Below the pieces are notes generated by a model. That model saw only the letters and a list, made by a program, of their open reading frames with translations. It made no database searches and was not told where the DNA came from. From NCBI RefSeq assembly GCF_030378205.1, contig NZ_CP127385.1, positions 868,001-932,000 of the forward strand: a stretch of DNA of 64,000 nt. The letters run 5' to 3'. The stretch is from Bradyrhizobium sp. NP1 (GTDB lineage Bacteria > Pseudomonadota > Alphaproteobacteria > Rhizobiales > Xanthobacteraceae). Both the position numbers and the translations under genes were made by a program. Positions 56,153-64,000 of the stretch are shown one piece after another (position 1 is the first letter of the stretch; each line of letters starts with the position of its first letter).

Positions 56153-56904
56153 ACGGGCAGCCCGAGCGCCAGCGCCGGACGGCGGGTTTTGCCGCGTTTA
56201 CGTTTGTCATGCTGGCCGTGTTCGTCGGCCTTGGCATCTGGCAGCTCGAGCGCCGCGTCGAAAAGCACGCGCTGATTTCGGCACTCACGGAGCGTCTTGC
56301 CGCCGAGCCTTCGCCACTGCCGCCGGCCTCGCGCTGGGCGACGCTGCACGCCGACGCCGACGAATTTCGCCGCGTGCGGTTTGAGGCCGCCTACGCGCGG
56401 CTGCCGGACGCGATGGTCTACAGCGCCGGGTCCGCCGTGCGCGAGGATATCAGCGGCCCCGGCACCTGGGCCTTCCTGCCGGCGCGGCTTCCCACCGGCG
56501 AGGTCGTCGTGGTCAATGCCGGTTTCGTCGCCAACACCATGCAGGACCGCGAGGTCGAGAATCGCGCGGTGACAAGGCTCGTCACCGGCACGCCGGCGAT
56601 GCTGACCGGCTATCTGCGTTTCCCCGAGAGCGCAGGGCTGCTGACGCCGGCACCGAGCCTCGAGAAGCGGCTGTGGTTTGTCCGCGATCATCTGGCGATG
56701 GCGCATGCGCTCGGCTGGGGTTCGGTCGCGCCGTTCTACATCGACCTGGAAAGCCCGGTGCCCGACAACGGCATTCCGAAGCCGGGCCCGCTCTCGGTGC
56801 ATCTGCGCGACGAGCACATGCAATATGCCGTCACCTGGTTTTCGCTCGCCGCGGTGGTCGCGGTCGCATTTTTGCTATGGTGGCGGCGGCGAGCGGTGGC
56901 TTGA
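56149..56904 (+). CDS. SURF1 family heme a3 insertion protein
   Basis: A 251-residue protein with a helix near each end (about 14-30 and 228-245) and a periplasmic domain between. GLGIWQLERRVEKHALI near residue 26, PLPPASRWATLHADADEFRR, NAGFVANTMQD and HMQYAVTWFSLA are family segments. SURF1 helps insert heme a into the oxidase. ATG at 56149 overlaps the DUF983 stop, and the ribosome site lies inside that gene. Confidence 0.93.
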   Translation: MNGQPERQRRTAGFAAFTFVMLAVFVGLGIWQLERRVEKHALISALTERLAAEPSPLPPASRWATLHADADEFRRVRFEAAYARLPDAMVYSAGSAVREDISGPGTWAFLPARLPTGEVVVVNAGFVANTMQDREVENRAVTRLVTGTPAMLTGYLRFPESAGLLTPAPSLEKRLWFVRDHLAMAHALGWGSVAPFYIDLESPVPDNGIPKPGPLSVHLRDEHMQYAVTWFSLAAVVAVAFLLWWRRRAVA

Positions 56905-56914
56905 GGGAATGGCG

Positions 56915-57961
56915 ATGCGGATGACGGCGAGAGCATGGCTGAATGGCAGGGCCTCCGGCATCGCCGTGGCTTTGCTGCTGCTGCCCGCAGTGGTGCTCGC
57001 CCAGGATGCGTCTCAAAAAGCCGCCACGCAGCCGGCCGCATCGGCAAAAGTTTCCTGGCAAATGACCACCGAATACCCGCAGTCCAATATTTCCGGCGTC
57101 GGGCTCACCACCTTCGCAAGGCTCGTCGCGGCGCGGACCGACGGCTTCGTCACGGTGACGGCATCGTTCGACAACGCGCTAAAGATCTCCTCCGGCGAGA
57201 TGCTGCGCGCCACGGAGACGGGGCGGATCAGCGGCGGCGATGCCTTTGCCGGGCCGCTGGAGGCCTCCGACCCGATCTTCGGCCTCGCGTCGCTACCCTT
57301 CGTCGTGCAGTCGGTCGAGGCGGCGCGCACGGTCAATGCGAAAGCGCGTCCGCTCTACGAAAAGGCGCTCGCCGCGCACGGCTCGAAACTTCTCTACATG
57401 ACGATCTGGCCGTCGACCGGCCTGTGGTCGGAGCGCGCGCTCGTCAGCACCGATGATCTCCGTACCCTGGCGGTGAGGACCTATGACTACAATTCGGCCG
57501 AGGTGATGCGCGCGGCCGGCGCGCGCGCCGACTATCTGCCGTTCAACGACGCGATCGCCAAGGTCAGGGATCATCAGCTCAACGCGATCCTCACCTCGGG
57601 CGACGGTGGCGCGGGACGCAAGCTCTGGGACTATCTCAGGCATTTCACGCCGATCAACTACGCGGTCCCGATCTCGCTCGCCTTCATCAGGACCGACGCG
57701 TTCCAGGCGCTGCCGAACGACGTCCAGGCCGAGGTCATGGCCGCGGCGGCGGAGACGGAGAAAAGCCAGTTCGATCTGCTGGCCAACCGCACGGCGGAGA
57801 ATTACGCGCAGATGCGCGCGAACGGCGTAACCATTGCCGACTCGGTGCCGTCGTCGATCGCAACCGCGCTTCGCGAGGCCGCTCACGCCCCGGTCGACGC
57901 CTGGAAGGCCAAAGTGGGCGCGGAAGCCGCCGCCATCGTGGATGGGGCAGGGCGGCACTAG
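56915..57961 (+). CDS. TRAP-type (DctP-like) substrate-binding protein, orphan
   Basis: A 348-residue periplasmic protein with a signal peptide (AWLNGRASGIAVALLLLPAV, probable cut near VLA-QDA at residue 30). WQMTTEYPQSNISGVGLTTF, GLASLPFVVQSVEAARTV, KLLYMTIWPSTGLWSERALV and RTYDYNSAEVMRAAGA (ligand-carboxylate region) mark the TRAP family. No dctQ or dctM gene is nearby. The ATG at 56915 has GAGGG seven bases upstream; the ATG at 56909 is too close to it. The TAG stop lies in the CTAG end of element F. Confidence 0.82.
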   Translation: MRMTARAWLNGRASGIAVALLLLPAVVLAQDASQKAATQPAASAKVSWQMTTEYPQSNISGVGLTTFARLVAARTDGFVTVTASFDNALKISSGEMLRATETGRISGGDAFAGPLEASDPIFGLASLPFVVQSVEAARTVNAKARPLYEKALAAHGSKLLYMTIWPSTGLWSERALVSTDDLRTLAVRTYDYNSAEVMRAAGARADYLPFNDAIAKVRDHQLNAILTSGDGGAGRKLWDYLRHFTPINYAVPISLAFIRTDAFQALPNDVQAEVMAAAAETEKSQFDLLANRTAENYAQMRANGVTIADSVPSSIATALREAAHAPVDAWKAKVGAEAAAIVDGAGRH

Positions 57962-58043
57962 TGTGGTGGTTCGGAAGTTCGCTTCGTTAGTTCGCCTAGG
58001 AGGTTGCCGCGAAACGATGCGAACTTCGGGTCCGGGACACTAG
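57958..58043. repeat. CTAG-type palindromic element F, hybrid of D and E
   Basis: The left side, CTAGTGTGGTGGTTCGGAAG and onward, matches element D. The right side, GCGAACTTCGGGTCCGGGAC to CTAG, matches element E. The two arms pair only in the core around AGTTCGC/GCGAACTT. Its first CTAG contains the stop codon of the preceding gene. Confidence 0.88.
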
Positions 58044-58385
58044 CGCGCGCACCCCTAAATCGAGCTTGATTGCTGCTCGACGTCCGATATGCGCCGATAG
58101 CGGACCCCATTCGGCACCGCAGCAAAACGACGCTGAGGGCCAAATCCGGACTTCCGGGGGAGTAGACTTTCAATGCGAGCTGCCAACGGGACGTGCTGAA
58201 GTCTCCCGAATTGCAATGGCGGCGGGTGCCGACGGCGGGCGAGCATTCCGGAATTCAATCGAAATCGATTTGCTGGTTCGACGCGCACCCGAAAGGAGGA
58301 CCACGCGTCGCAATCCTGCCGACCATGACGGCGGCACCGATCACGTCGGCGGGGCGCTTCTCGCCTTTAGGGCCTCGGGGCATGT
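58044..58385. other. Gene-free stretch after element F
   Basis: Several overlapping short frames, none with a good start site or recognised protein features. The composition is less GC-rich than in the cox region. Nothing further identified. Confidence 0.4.
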
Positions 58386-58721
58386 CTACTTACCTTCCGC
58401 CATCGCATTATAGACCTTCAGCACCGCCTCACTGAGGCTCATGAAGGGCTGCCCCTCACAAACCTTCTTGACCTCTGCGACAATGCCGTCACCATCGGTG
58501 CGCGACCCGACCATACGGTTCTGGGTGTTGTGGATATTAAGGCCTGTCCAATTGCCGTATATCCAAGCTTCACCTTCGCCGCTCGTTGCGGGGGATGACT
58601 GCCAATAGGAACAGCTCTTCAGCCCAATGCCAATAATATAGGTCGGGGCGCCCTCGGCTGAGGCCAAGCAACCAGGGTAGCAAGTCAGGCAAACGCCTGC
58701 AATTAAGGACAACCTAATCAT
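58386..58721 (-). CDS. Small secreted protein of unknown function
   Basis: A predicted 111-residue protein with a signal-like N-terminus (MIRLSLIAGVCLTCYPGCLA) ending in a possible lipobox-like or AxA cut before SAEGAP. The rest, TYIIGIGLKSCSYWQ, AWIYGNWTGLN and PFMSLSEAVLKVYNAMAEGK, has two further cysteines and a SLSEAV helix at the end. The end resembles small Rap1a/HdeA-type periplasmic proteins, but I do not recognise a family. The start is uncertain: the frame runs to 58937 and other starts are at 58754 (ATG) and 58712 (TTG). Confidence 0.5.
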   Translation of the reverse strand: MIRLSLIAGVCLTCYPGCLASAEGAPTYIIGIGLKSCSYWQSSPATSGEGEAWIYGNWTGLNIHNTQNRMVGSRTDGDGIVAEVKKVCEGQPFMSLSEAVLKVYNAMAEGK

Positions 58722-59493
58722 CTCCCAAGAATGATGCTTAGGTGAAGGTCCCATGACTAATACCCGAATAAAGATAGCCGAACGCGCCACCAAGCCGTCA
58801 CGCCCAAAATGAATTGAGTCGGGAGGCGAATGTGAGTCCAAAAATTGAAGCGCATGGGGCAAGCCAAGGACGCCGCTATGGTGCCGAAATGCCATCGTAT
58901 TGACGCTTGCTACTATCGAAGTTCTCTTCCGCGGCACGATCTATGAACGGCCAAAATCAACGGCAAATCAAAAACCGGCTGAGTGAGGCGGTCGCCGCGA
59001 GCGGGACCCGGACGGTGGAGCTCAAGTAATGCTCAGAGGCGCAAAAGGGTGAGAAGCGGCCTGTTGATGGCGGCCAATGTCGCATATGGGTCATTCGCTA
59101 TAGGGCGACCCGGCTGCAAGTTCAGCCATGTCCGCTGTGACGCCGAAACCGGAGGTCAATCCGAATTTGGCTGCGCGCTAATGAGGCCCACACGACTCGA
59201 CGCCGTCCGTTCAAGCGCGAAGCGTCCGAAATCGAGGCAATCGCGTCGTTTCGGAAGGCGCGCGGATGTGCGAGTCTTGGCTTGCCGTGCTTTGAGTCCG
59301 TTTAGGGAGCGAGGCCATCCATTGGCACGAAGCCCGCCCCTCGCAACGCACCCGGCGATGCCGATGATCGAGGGCGCCGGCGATCAACGCAGCGCGATCC
59401 TGGCGTCCCCACCGACGCCCTTGAGCTCTGCGCAGCTGGAAGTATCATGAGCCGTTGCTCGTTGATTTGCCTTTGTGGCAAGGAGGCCGAGGC
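58722..59493. other. Gene-poor stretch with the first copy of a 190-bp repeat
   Basis: It holds repeat copy 1 (59088-59278). The frames across it are short, run through the repeat and lack start sites. It lies between two small secreted-protein genes. Confidence 0.5.
59088..59278. repeat. Dispersed 190-bp repeat, copy 1
   Basis: It starts GGGTCATTCGCTATAGGGCG and runs through CAAGTTCAGCCATGTCCGCT, GAATTTGGCTGCGCGCTAAT and GTCCGAAATCGAGGCAATCG to GCGAGTCTT. It is about 75-80 per cent identical by eye to 63626-63816, in the same orientation. Confidence 0.85.
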
Positions 59494-59832
59494 ATGAGGA
59501 TAATCACCGCAGCGTTCGCTCTCGGAACGGCCCTGGTGCTGTCTAACCTGGGGACGTTTGGTTCCGCAGCCCATGCGCAGGAAGCCCAACCACGGCAGAG
59601 GCTTGTCGTCAGGGTGCCTGTCGTAAGGCCAACTCCTTGGGATTATTATATTGTTCCGCGATATCGTTATCGCCCTGAGGACGACCGGGTCGATCCGTGC
59701 GGCCCGCCCGTCGTCCCGGTGATACGCTATGGGGCTCAAGAGGCAACGGTCCCGTTGTGGTTGAGTGAGGCTTTGGGTCTTGGTCGTATCCACGGTGTGT
59801 CCTGGCCATGCGCAGGGCCAATGCGCCATTGA
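59494..59832 (+). CDS. Small secreted protein, proline/arginine-rich
   Basis: A 112-residue protein with a signal peptide (ITAAFALGTALVLSNLGTFG, cut probably after AHA near residue 28). The mature part has RLVVRVPVVRPTPWDYYIVP and RYRYRPEDDRVDPCGPPVVP, with two cysteines in total (CGPP and PWPCAGP). AAGGAGG lies seven bases before the ATG. I do not recognise a family; it may bind the envelope. It is alone on this strand. Confidence 0.6.
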   Translation: MRIITAAFALGTALVLSNLGTFGSAAHAQEAQPRQRLVVRVPVVRPTPWDYYIVPRYRYRPEDDRVDPCGPPVVPVIRYGAQEATVPLWLSEALGLGRIHGVSWPCAGPMRH

Positions 59833-59910
59833 GCAGAAGATTTCAGCTTGTCGCCACAAGCCGAAACTGGTGTGCGCGCGCTGGAACGGTTTGACAGAAC
59901 CGCGGTCTAA

Positions 59911-59958
59911 CGCATGATCCGGAAAAGTGTGTAGCGGTTTTCCGAAAAGATCATGTGC
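59911..59958. repeat. GCATGATCCGGAAAA palindromic repeat
   Basis: GCATGATCCGGAAAAGTG and GGTTTTCCGAAAAGATCATG form the arms. It is the second copy of the element at 52813. Confidence 0.8.
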
Positions 59959-60045
59959 AAACAAAGAGCTAAAGCGCGATGACGATTCATCCCAATCTCA
60001 TCGCGCTTTGGTGACGCAAGCCGTTTTCGTGATCGTGGCCGAAAC

Positions 60046-61467
60046 TCACATCAGGTGGGGGCCGGTGCCCTCTGCTGCCTCCAGCACGGCCGCTCGCCAT
60101 TCGCGTTTGACCGGAAGAATTGGCGGCATTGGCGCTACGTTCGGCTCTGCGGTCGGCGCCGCGACGGACTCGATGTTTTCGGTTCGAGACGCTCTACGCA
60201 TGAACAGATTGTAGATCATCCATTGCGCGCGATTCCGCTTGCCGCGGAAAGGAAAACGGCTAGCGATCGACGGCGTTGAATAAAATCCCGCATAGGCGCT
60301 GTCCTGACCGACGCGAAGCTCGTCCGCCAACATTCCGCCCGGGCGATACACCACGTGGCCCTGATCGTACATCGTCCAGTCGAATGAAACGATGCGACCG
60401 GCCTTCTTCATCTCGTACCAGGTCAGCGTTCCCGGATACGGTGTCAGCACCGAATAGGCACAGGCGTCGTATTTGGCCGCAATGTTGAACTTCACGGTAT
60501 CGTCAAAGACAGAAGTATTGTCGCCATCAAACCCGAACATGAACAAGCCGAACACCATTATTCCGTATGAATGAATCTTCTCCACCAGGGCCAGGAAATT
60601 TTCGGGGTGATTGACATGCTTGTGCACGCTTTTCAGCGTGTCGCGCGAGATCGATTCGAATCCGATGCTCAGCATCGTGCAGCCGCTCTCGGCGGCGAGC
60701 TCGAGCATGCGGTCATCATAGGCAAGCTTCGAGGTAACGCCGGCCTGCCATCGAATGCCGCGCCCCTTCAAGGCTCGCATAACTTCTTTTGGACGTTCGG
60801 GGGTACCAAAGAAGTCGGCATCGTTCACGGAGATGGTGCGCGCGCCACAGTTCTCCATTTCATGGATAACTTCATCGACCGGACGGTATCGAAACTTGAG
60901 TCCATTCATCAGCGGCTCAGCACAGAATGTGCAGCCTTGATGGCAGCCGCGTGAAGTCTGGACAAAAGTGCGGTTCACGTAACGGCTTTTCTTTAGCAGA
61001 TCGTAACGTGGCATCTTCAAGCCAACCATCGGATGCAGCTTGTCGGACTTGTAGGTCCCACGCATCGTACCCTGCTCCAGATCGTCGAGCAGTTTGTCGA
61101 TCACGAGTTCGACCTCCCCGATCACAACCGCATCCGCATGCTGTAGAGCCTCTTTGGGCATGAAGCTGGGATGTACGCCTCCCATCGCCACCGGTACGCC
61201 CTTGGCGCGGAACCGATCTGCGATTTGATATCCACGATTGACGTAGCTGGTCATCGCGGAAATTCCGACGAGATCGACTTTCAGATCGAAGTCGATCTCT
61301 TCGATGTTCTCGTCCGTGAGCACCACCTGATACTGGTCTTTTGGAATGCAGGCGGCGACGGCCAGCAGACCAGCAAGAGGAGAATATAGCGCTCGATTGA
61401 AATAGATCGGGCGCGTCGTTAGCGAGTCGGTCTTCGGATTGATGAGGTGGATGAGGCGAGTACGCAC
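60046..61467 (-). CDS. B12-binding-domain radical SAM protein
   Basis: A 473-residue enzyme. Residues about 1-150 resemble a cobalamin-binding Rossmann domain (DLKVDLVGISAMTSYVNRGY, MGGVHPSFMPKEAL). The radical SAM core starts with CHQGCTFC (about 178-185), the three 4Fe-4S cysteines, followed by GFESISRDTLKSVHKHVNHP and FGFDGDN. A DUF4070-like C-terminus follows. Such enzymes methylate unactivated carbon or modify lipids and natural products. The substrate is not known. GTG at 61467, six bases after AGGAGG, is preferred over GTG at 61485. The last 45 residues are low-complexity and proline-rich. Confidence 0.85.
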   Translation of the reverse strand: MRTRLIHLINPKTDSLTTRPIYFNRALYSPLAGLLAVAACIPKDQYQVVLTDENIEEIDFDLKVDLVGISAMTSYVNRGYQIADRFRAKGVPVAMGGVHPSFMPKEALQHADAVVIGEVELVIDKLLDDLEQGTMRGTYKSDKLHPMVGLKMPRYDLLKKSRYVNRTFVQTSRGCHQGCTFCAEPLMNGLKFRYRPVDEVIHEMENCGARTISVNDADFFGTPERPKEVMRALKGRGIRWQAGVTSKLAYDDRMLELAAESGCTMLSIGFESISRDTLKSVHKHVNHPENFLALVEKIHSYGIMVFGLFMFGFDGDNTSVFDDTVKFNIAAKYDACAYSVLTPYPGTLTWYEMKKAGRIVSFDWTMYDQGHVVYRPGGMLADELRVGQDSAYAGFYSTPSIASRFPFRGKRNRAQWMIYNLFMRRASRTENIESVAAPTAEPNVAPMPPILPVKREWRAAVLEAAEGTGPHLM

Positions 61468-62257
61468 TGGAACCTCCTGCTGCACGATCCGATCCTTGGC
61501 ACCACGCGCGGCGATTCAGGTGAGGTGCTACCCGACCTCCACCACCAACTAAACGCAGTGCCGGGAGTCCATCTTCGCATTCCTCGAAAGCGAGTACGTC
61601 CTTGGCATTCCAGGTTCGATACTCAAGCCTGAAAACAAGAAAGGTTCCAGAACAATTCCCCAAAAACATGATGGGAGCGGCCGTTTCGGGCGTTGCGCGC
61701 CTGGGTTCGGTCGCTCCCGGCGCATGCCGGCACTGGTGAGCCGAATGGCCCGTCAAGGGCTGTCGGCTAGCAAGGTCGCACGCGCGCCAGGCACGTCTTC
61801 GAAGGCTCCAAGATACTTCGTTGCCTGCGGATCACCTTCCAGCAACCCCATAAGAACGCCTATTTGTGGCTTGAAAGCAGCGGAATGGCAGCCGTTCGCC
61901 ACCCGGCGACCTGGACAAACTATTCGATCACCTCGTCAGCGAACGCGAGCAAAGTCGCCGAAACCTTTGATGCAGAGCACTTTTGCGGCCCTCTGATTGA
62001 TCGCGATCTTGAATTTGGTGGGCCATAACGGGCAGACCGGCCGGCTTTTCGCCGTTCAGAATCCGGCCGGCGTAGATACCTACTTGACGATATCCGTCCA
62101 AACATCAGCCACCATTGCGCCCGATTGTCCCAAGCTCGGGGTGCTGGTCGAGCCGACACCCTGTCGGCGCATACAGCACCTGGTGCAAAGTCCCGAACCC
62201 GCGCTCACTTTGGGTTGGTTGATCTGAGTTATGTGCCGCTAATAGCAAGGTTGCGCC
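61468..62257. other. Gene-poor interval with a decayed gene
   Basis: 790 bases containing the frameshifted PF04392 remnant (61920-62115). Outside that remnant, no convincing frame, promoter or RNA was found. The sequence near 62150-62220 has no similarity to the intact binding protein. Confidence 0.5.
61920..62115 (-). pseudogene. C-terminal remnant of a PF04392 binding-protein gene
   Basis: Read on the minus strand in different frames, it gives QVGIYAGRILNGEKPAGLPV, then KFKIAINQRAAKVL, then SATLLAFADEVIE and a stop. These are in the right order for the last 65 residues of an ABC_sub_bind protein, as in the intact protein ending at 18487 (RILRGEKPADLPV...ANKVIE). At least two frame changes and a TAG after IVK separate them. 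No upstream part remains. Confidence 0.8.
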
Positions 62258-63541
62258 ATGCTGAAACACTTGCTCAATAGTGTTATTGGTCACGTTGCCG
62301 GTCTCAGCGATGCGCAACTTGAACAAATTGAGCAGTCATTGCCGGCGACCAAGGCGCTGATCGAGCTTCTCAGTAAGGCACATCCGATCATCGAACAGGC
62401 ACAAACGCTCTATAACGAAGCGCAGCCACTGATCGAGCAAGCCGGGAAAGAGTGGCAAACGGTCGGCCCTGCCGCGCAAATCCTGATTGATGTGATCTCA
62501 CATCATCTCAACAAAGGCAGTTCGACGGCGGAGGCCACGGAGGCAGTGCGCGCGGCGCTCGGCGGGTCAATAGAGAACGTCGCACGCGATCGTGGGATGG
62601 ACCGAGCAATGAACCGCGTGACCGTGTTTGGGGGCACTGGCTTTGTTGGTCGTCGCATCGTGCGCCAGTTGAGCGGCTCCGCCGTTACGGTGCGCGCAGC
62701 ATCACGGCGTCCCGCGGGGGTCGAGGGCGATAACGTGGAACACTTCGTCGCCGATGCGCATGACGAGCGCTCGGTAGAGGCCGCTGTTGCCGGTGCCGAC
62801 GGCGTCGTCAACGCGATCAGCCTATACGTCGAGCATCGAGGCGACACATTTCACTCGGTGCACGTCGAAGCGGCCGCCAGCATCGCTAGGGTGGCGCGGC
62901 GGGCCGGGATCAAACGGTTTGTGCACCTATCAGGAATAGGCGCCGACGCGGCCTCGCCCTCGCCCTATATTCGCAGTCGCGGCCAAGGAGAAGCAGCCGT
63001 GCAAGCCGCATTCCCTGGCGCAGTCGTTATCCGCTCGGCGGTAATGTTCGCGCCGGACGACGCCTTTCTCACGACAATTCTTGGGCTGCTTCGAACCTTG
63101 CCGGCTTATCCGCTATTCGGCGACGGCAGAACGAGGCTTCAGCCGGTGTATGTGGGCGACGTCGCCGCAGCGATCGCAAAAGTCCTGCAGCAAACACAGA
63201 GACCCTATCCTATCTACGAATTGGGTGGTCCCCGCGTTTACTCATACGAGGAGTTGCTGCGGACGATTGCGCGTGCCGCAGGATTACGGCCGATGCTGGT
63301 GCGAATACCCTTTGCTTTCTGGAATGCCGTCGCTGGTTTCGCTGAGATCCTGCCGCACCCGCCGCTCACGCGCAATCAGGTCGAGCTTATGCAGATCGAC
63401 ACAACGGCCTCGGACAACCGGCCGGGATTTGGCCTGCTCGGAATTTCACCGCGATCGCTCGAACAAGAACTCGAAGCGATGCTCAAGCATACGAACGAGG
63501 AAACTCAAAACGCAAAAGAGGTTCGCGCCAAGCAGAGGTGA
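62258..63541 (+). CDS. NAD(P)-binding NDUFA9/SDR-a5-like protein with an N-terminal helical extension
   Basis: A 427-residue protein. Residues about 118-410 are an atypical short-chain dehydrogenase (VTVFGGTGFVGRRIVRQL with a GxxGxxG nucleotide motif, VDGVVNAISLYVEHRG-like region, and GIKRFVHLSGIGADAASPSP, then YELGGPRVYSYEELLR). These resemble the complex I NDUFA9-type or NmrA-like group. Residues 1-115 are helical and alternate polar/hydrophobic (LSDAQLEQIEQSLPATKALI), with no known domain. ATGs at residues 114 and 118 (62597 and 62609) might be the true start of the dehydrogenase, so two separate proteins are possible. Confidence 0.78.
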   Translation: MLKHLLNSVIGHVAGLSDAQLEQIEQSLPATKALIELLSKAHPIIEQAQTLYNEAQPLIEQAGKEWQTVGPAAQILIDVISHHLNKGSSTAEATEAVRAALGGSIENVARDRGMDRAMNRVTVFGGTGFVGRRIVRQLSGSAVTVRAASRRPAGVEGDNVEHFVADAHDERSVEAAVAGADGVVNAISLYVEHRGDTFHSVHVEAAASIARVARRAGIKRFVHLSGIGADAASPSPYIRSRGQGEAAVQAAFPGAVVIRSAVMFAPDDAFLTTILGLLRTLPAYPLFGDGRTRLQPVYVGDVAAAIAKVLQQTQRPYPIYELGGPRVYSYEELLRTIARAAGLRPMLVRIPFAFWNAVAGFAEILPHPPLTRNQVELMQIDTTASDNRPGFGLLGISPRSLEQELEAMLKHTNEETQNAKEVRAKQR

Positions 63542-63844
63542 TGAGACTTCGGTGCCGCGACACCCGCGACAGTATCAACGATGTGCCGGAACTCGCCGGT
63601 AAGCCACCGCGGTTATGGCCGGTTTGGGTCATTCGCTGCAGGAGCAAGCCAGCGGCAAGTTCAGCTATGTCCGCTGCGACGCCGAAAGCGGAGGTCCATG
63701 AATTTGGCTGCGCGCTAATGAGGTCCACACTGCTCGCCGCCGTCCCTTTAGGCACAAAAACGTCCGAAATCGAGGCCAATGCGCCGTTTCGAAGCGCCCG
63801 CGGATATGCGAGTCTCGCGCAGGCAAGTCCGGAGGCGGATCGAC
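63542..63844. other. Gene-free interval with repeat copy 2
   Basis: Mostly occupied by the 190-bp repeat (63626-63816). GGAGG at 63831 is the ribosome site of the next gene. Confidence 0.55.
63626..63816. repeat. Dispersed 190-bp repeat, copy 2
   Basis: It starts GGGTCATTCGCTGCAGGAGC and runs through CAAGTTCAGCTATGTCCGCT, GAATTTGGCTGCGCGCTAAT and ACGTCCGAAATCGAGGCCAA to GCGAGTCT. Same orientation as copy 1; the two bound about 4.3 kb of sequence. Confidence 0.85.
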
Positions 63845-64000
63845 ATGGCGGATTCATCGCGCACGGCTCTCATCGTCGTGGATGTGCAGCGCGCGTTCGA
63901 CGAGTGGGAGGCGGCCGGAAAGCGTCGCAACAATCCCGATGCGGTGATGCGGATCGCCGATCTGCTCGGGGCGTTCAGGCATCGTGCCGCGCCGATCTTC
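63845..64000 (+). CDS. Isochorismatase-like cysteine hydrolase, 3' end missing
   Basis: The first 52 codons of a protein that continues beyond the window. TALIVVDVQRAFDEWEAAGK carries the family's first strand and catalytic aspartate (VVDVQ). These hydrolases act on isochorismate, nicotinamide or related amides. GGAGG nine bases before the ATG at 63845 supports the start. The catalytic lysine and cysteine lie outside the window. Confidence 0.75.
   Translation, partial: MADSSRTALIVVDVQRAFDEWEAAGKRRNNPDAVMRIADLLGAFRHRAAPIF

Noticed and set aside
58066..58413. 115-codon plus-strand frame after element F
   Set aside because: No ribosome site, mixed composition, starts inside repeat-flanking DNA and ends inside the small secreted-protein gene.
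61724..61996. 90-codon plus-strand frame upstream of the dehydrogenase
   Set aside because: It runs antisense across the PF04392 remnant, and the minus-strand reading explains the sequence better.

Overview
The window looks like chromosome from a slow-growing rhizobial alphaproteobacterium, most likely Bradyrhizobium or a close Nitrobacteraceae relative. The reasons are the high GC, the aa3 cytochrome oxidase operon order (ctaC-ctaD-ctaB-small protein-ctaG-ctaE-DUF983-SURF1), a class I lysyl-tRNA synthetase, the alphaproteobacterial ligase/Lhr/PdeM/exonuclease DNA-repair set, many PF04392-type binding proteins, and several families of intergenic palindromes typical of this group. This assignment rests on gene content read by eye, not on a database search. 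No tRNA, rRNA, CRISPR array or intact insertion sequence was seen.

Layout. 0-7.6 kb: the tail of an amino-acid-type binding protein, lysyl-tRNA synthetase, a class II aldolase, a DUF952 gene coupled to pyrD, a MATE exporter, a metallo-beta-lactamase-fold hydrolase and a small membrane protein. 7.6-15.0 kb: a DNA-repair island with ATP-dependent ligase and exonuclease on the minus strand, Lhr-type helicase and PdeM nuclease on the plus strand, and a TPR-methyltransferase between them. The helicase carries an in-frame copy of an intergenic palindromic repeat. 15-27.6 kb: a LysR/EamA pair, a two-gene unit of a periplasmic binding protein and a membrane adenylate/guanylate cyclase, a TauE-like exporter with its TIGR02186 partner, a ClpP-fold membrane protein, a large PodJ-like polarity protein and a PadR regulator. 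27.7-34 kb: an NTF2-like protein and a beta-oxidation set (acyl-CoA dehydrogenase, thiolase, two-domain hydratase/dehydrogenase). 34-39.3 kb: glutathione transferase/MarR, gshA, a PAN-domain secreted protein, an AraC regulator and a TSUP transporter.

39.3-46.1 kb is an accessory catabolic locus. A LysR regulator is divergent from a flavin/ferredoxin reductase, a Rieske oxygenase, a class III CoA-transferase, an MHS-family importer and a crotonase-fold protein. Together they suggest import, oxidation (perhaps O-demethylation) and CoA activation of an aromatic or related carboxylic acid of unknown identity. 46.2-58 kb is core: signal peptidase I, TldD, an IalB-like protein, the cytochrome oxidase operon and an orphan TRAP-type binding protein. 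58-64 kb is gene-poor accessory DNA with two copies of a roughly 190-bp repeat, a decayed PF04392 gene, two small secreted proteins, a B12-binding radical SAM enzyme, an NAD-binding protein with an unusual N-terminal extension and the start of a cysteine hydrolase.

The most distinctive signals are (1) palindromic elements, several ending in CTAG, which in four places supply the stop codon of the neighbouring gene and in one place look recombined; (2) the same kind of dispersed DNA retained inside the helicase reading frame; (3) a binding-protein/cyclase pair without a transporter; and (4) the Rieske/CoA-transferase locus.
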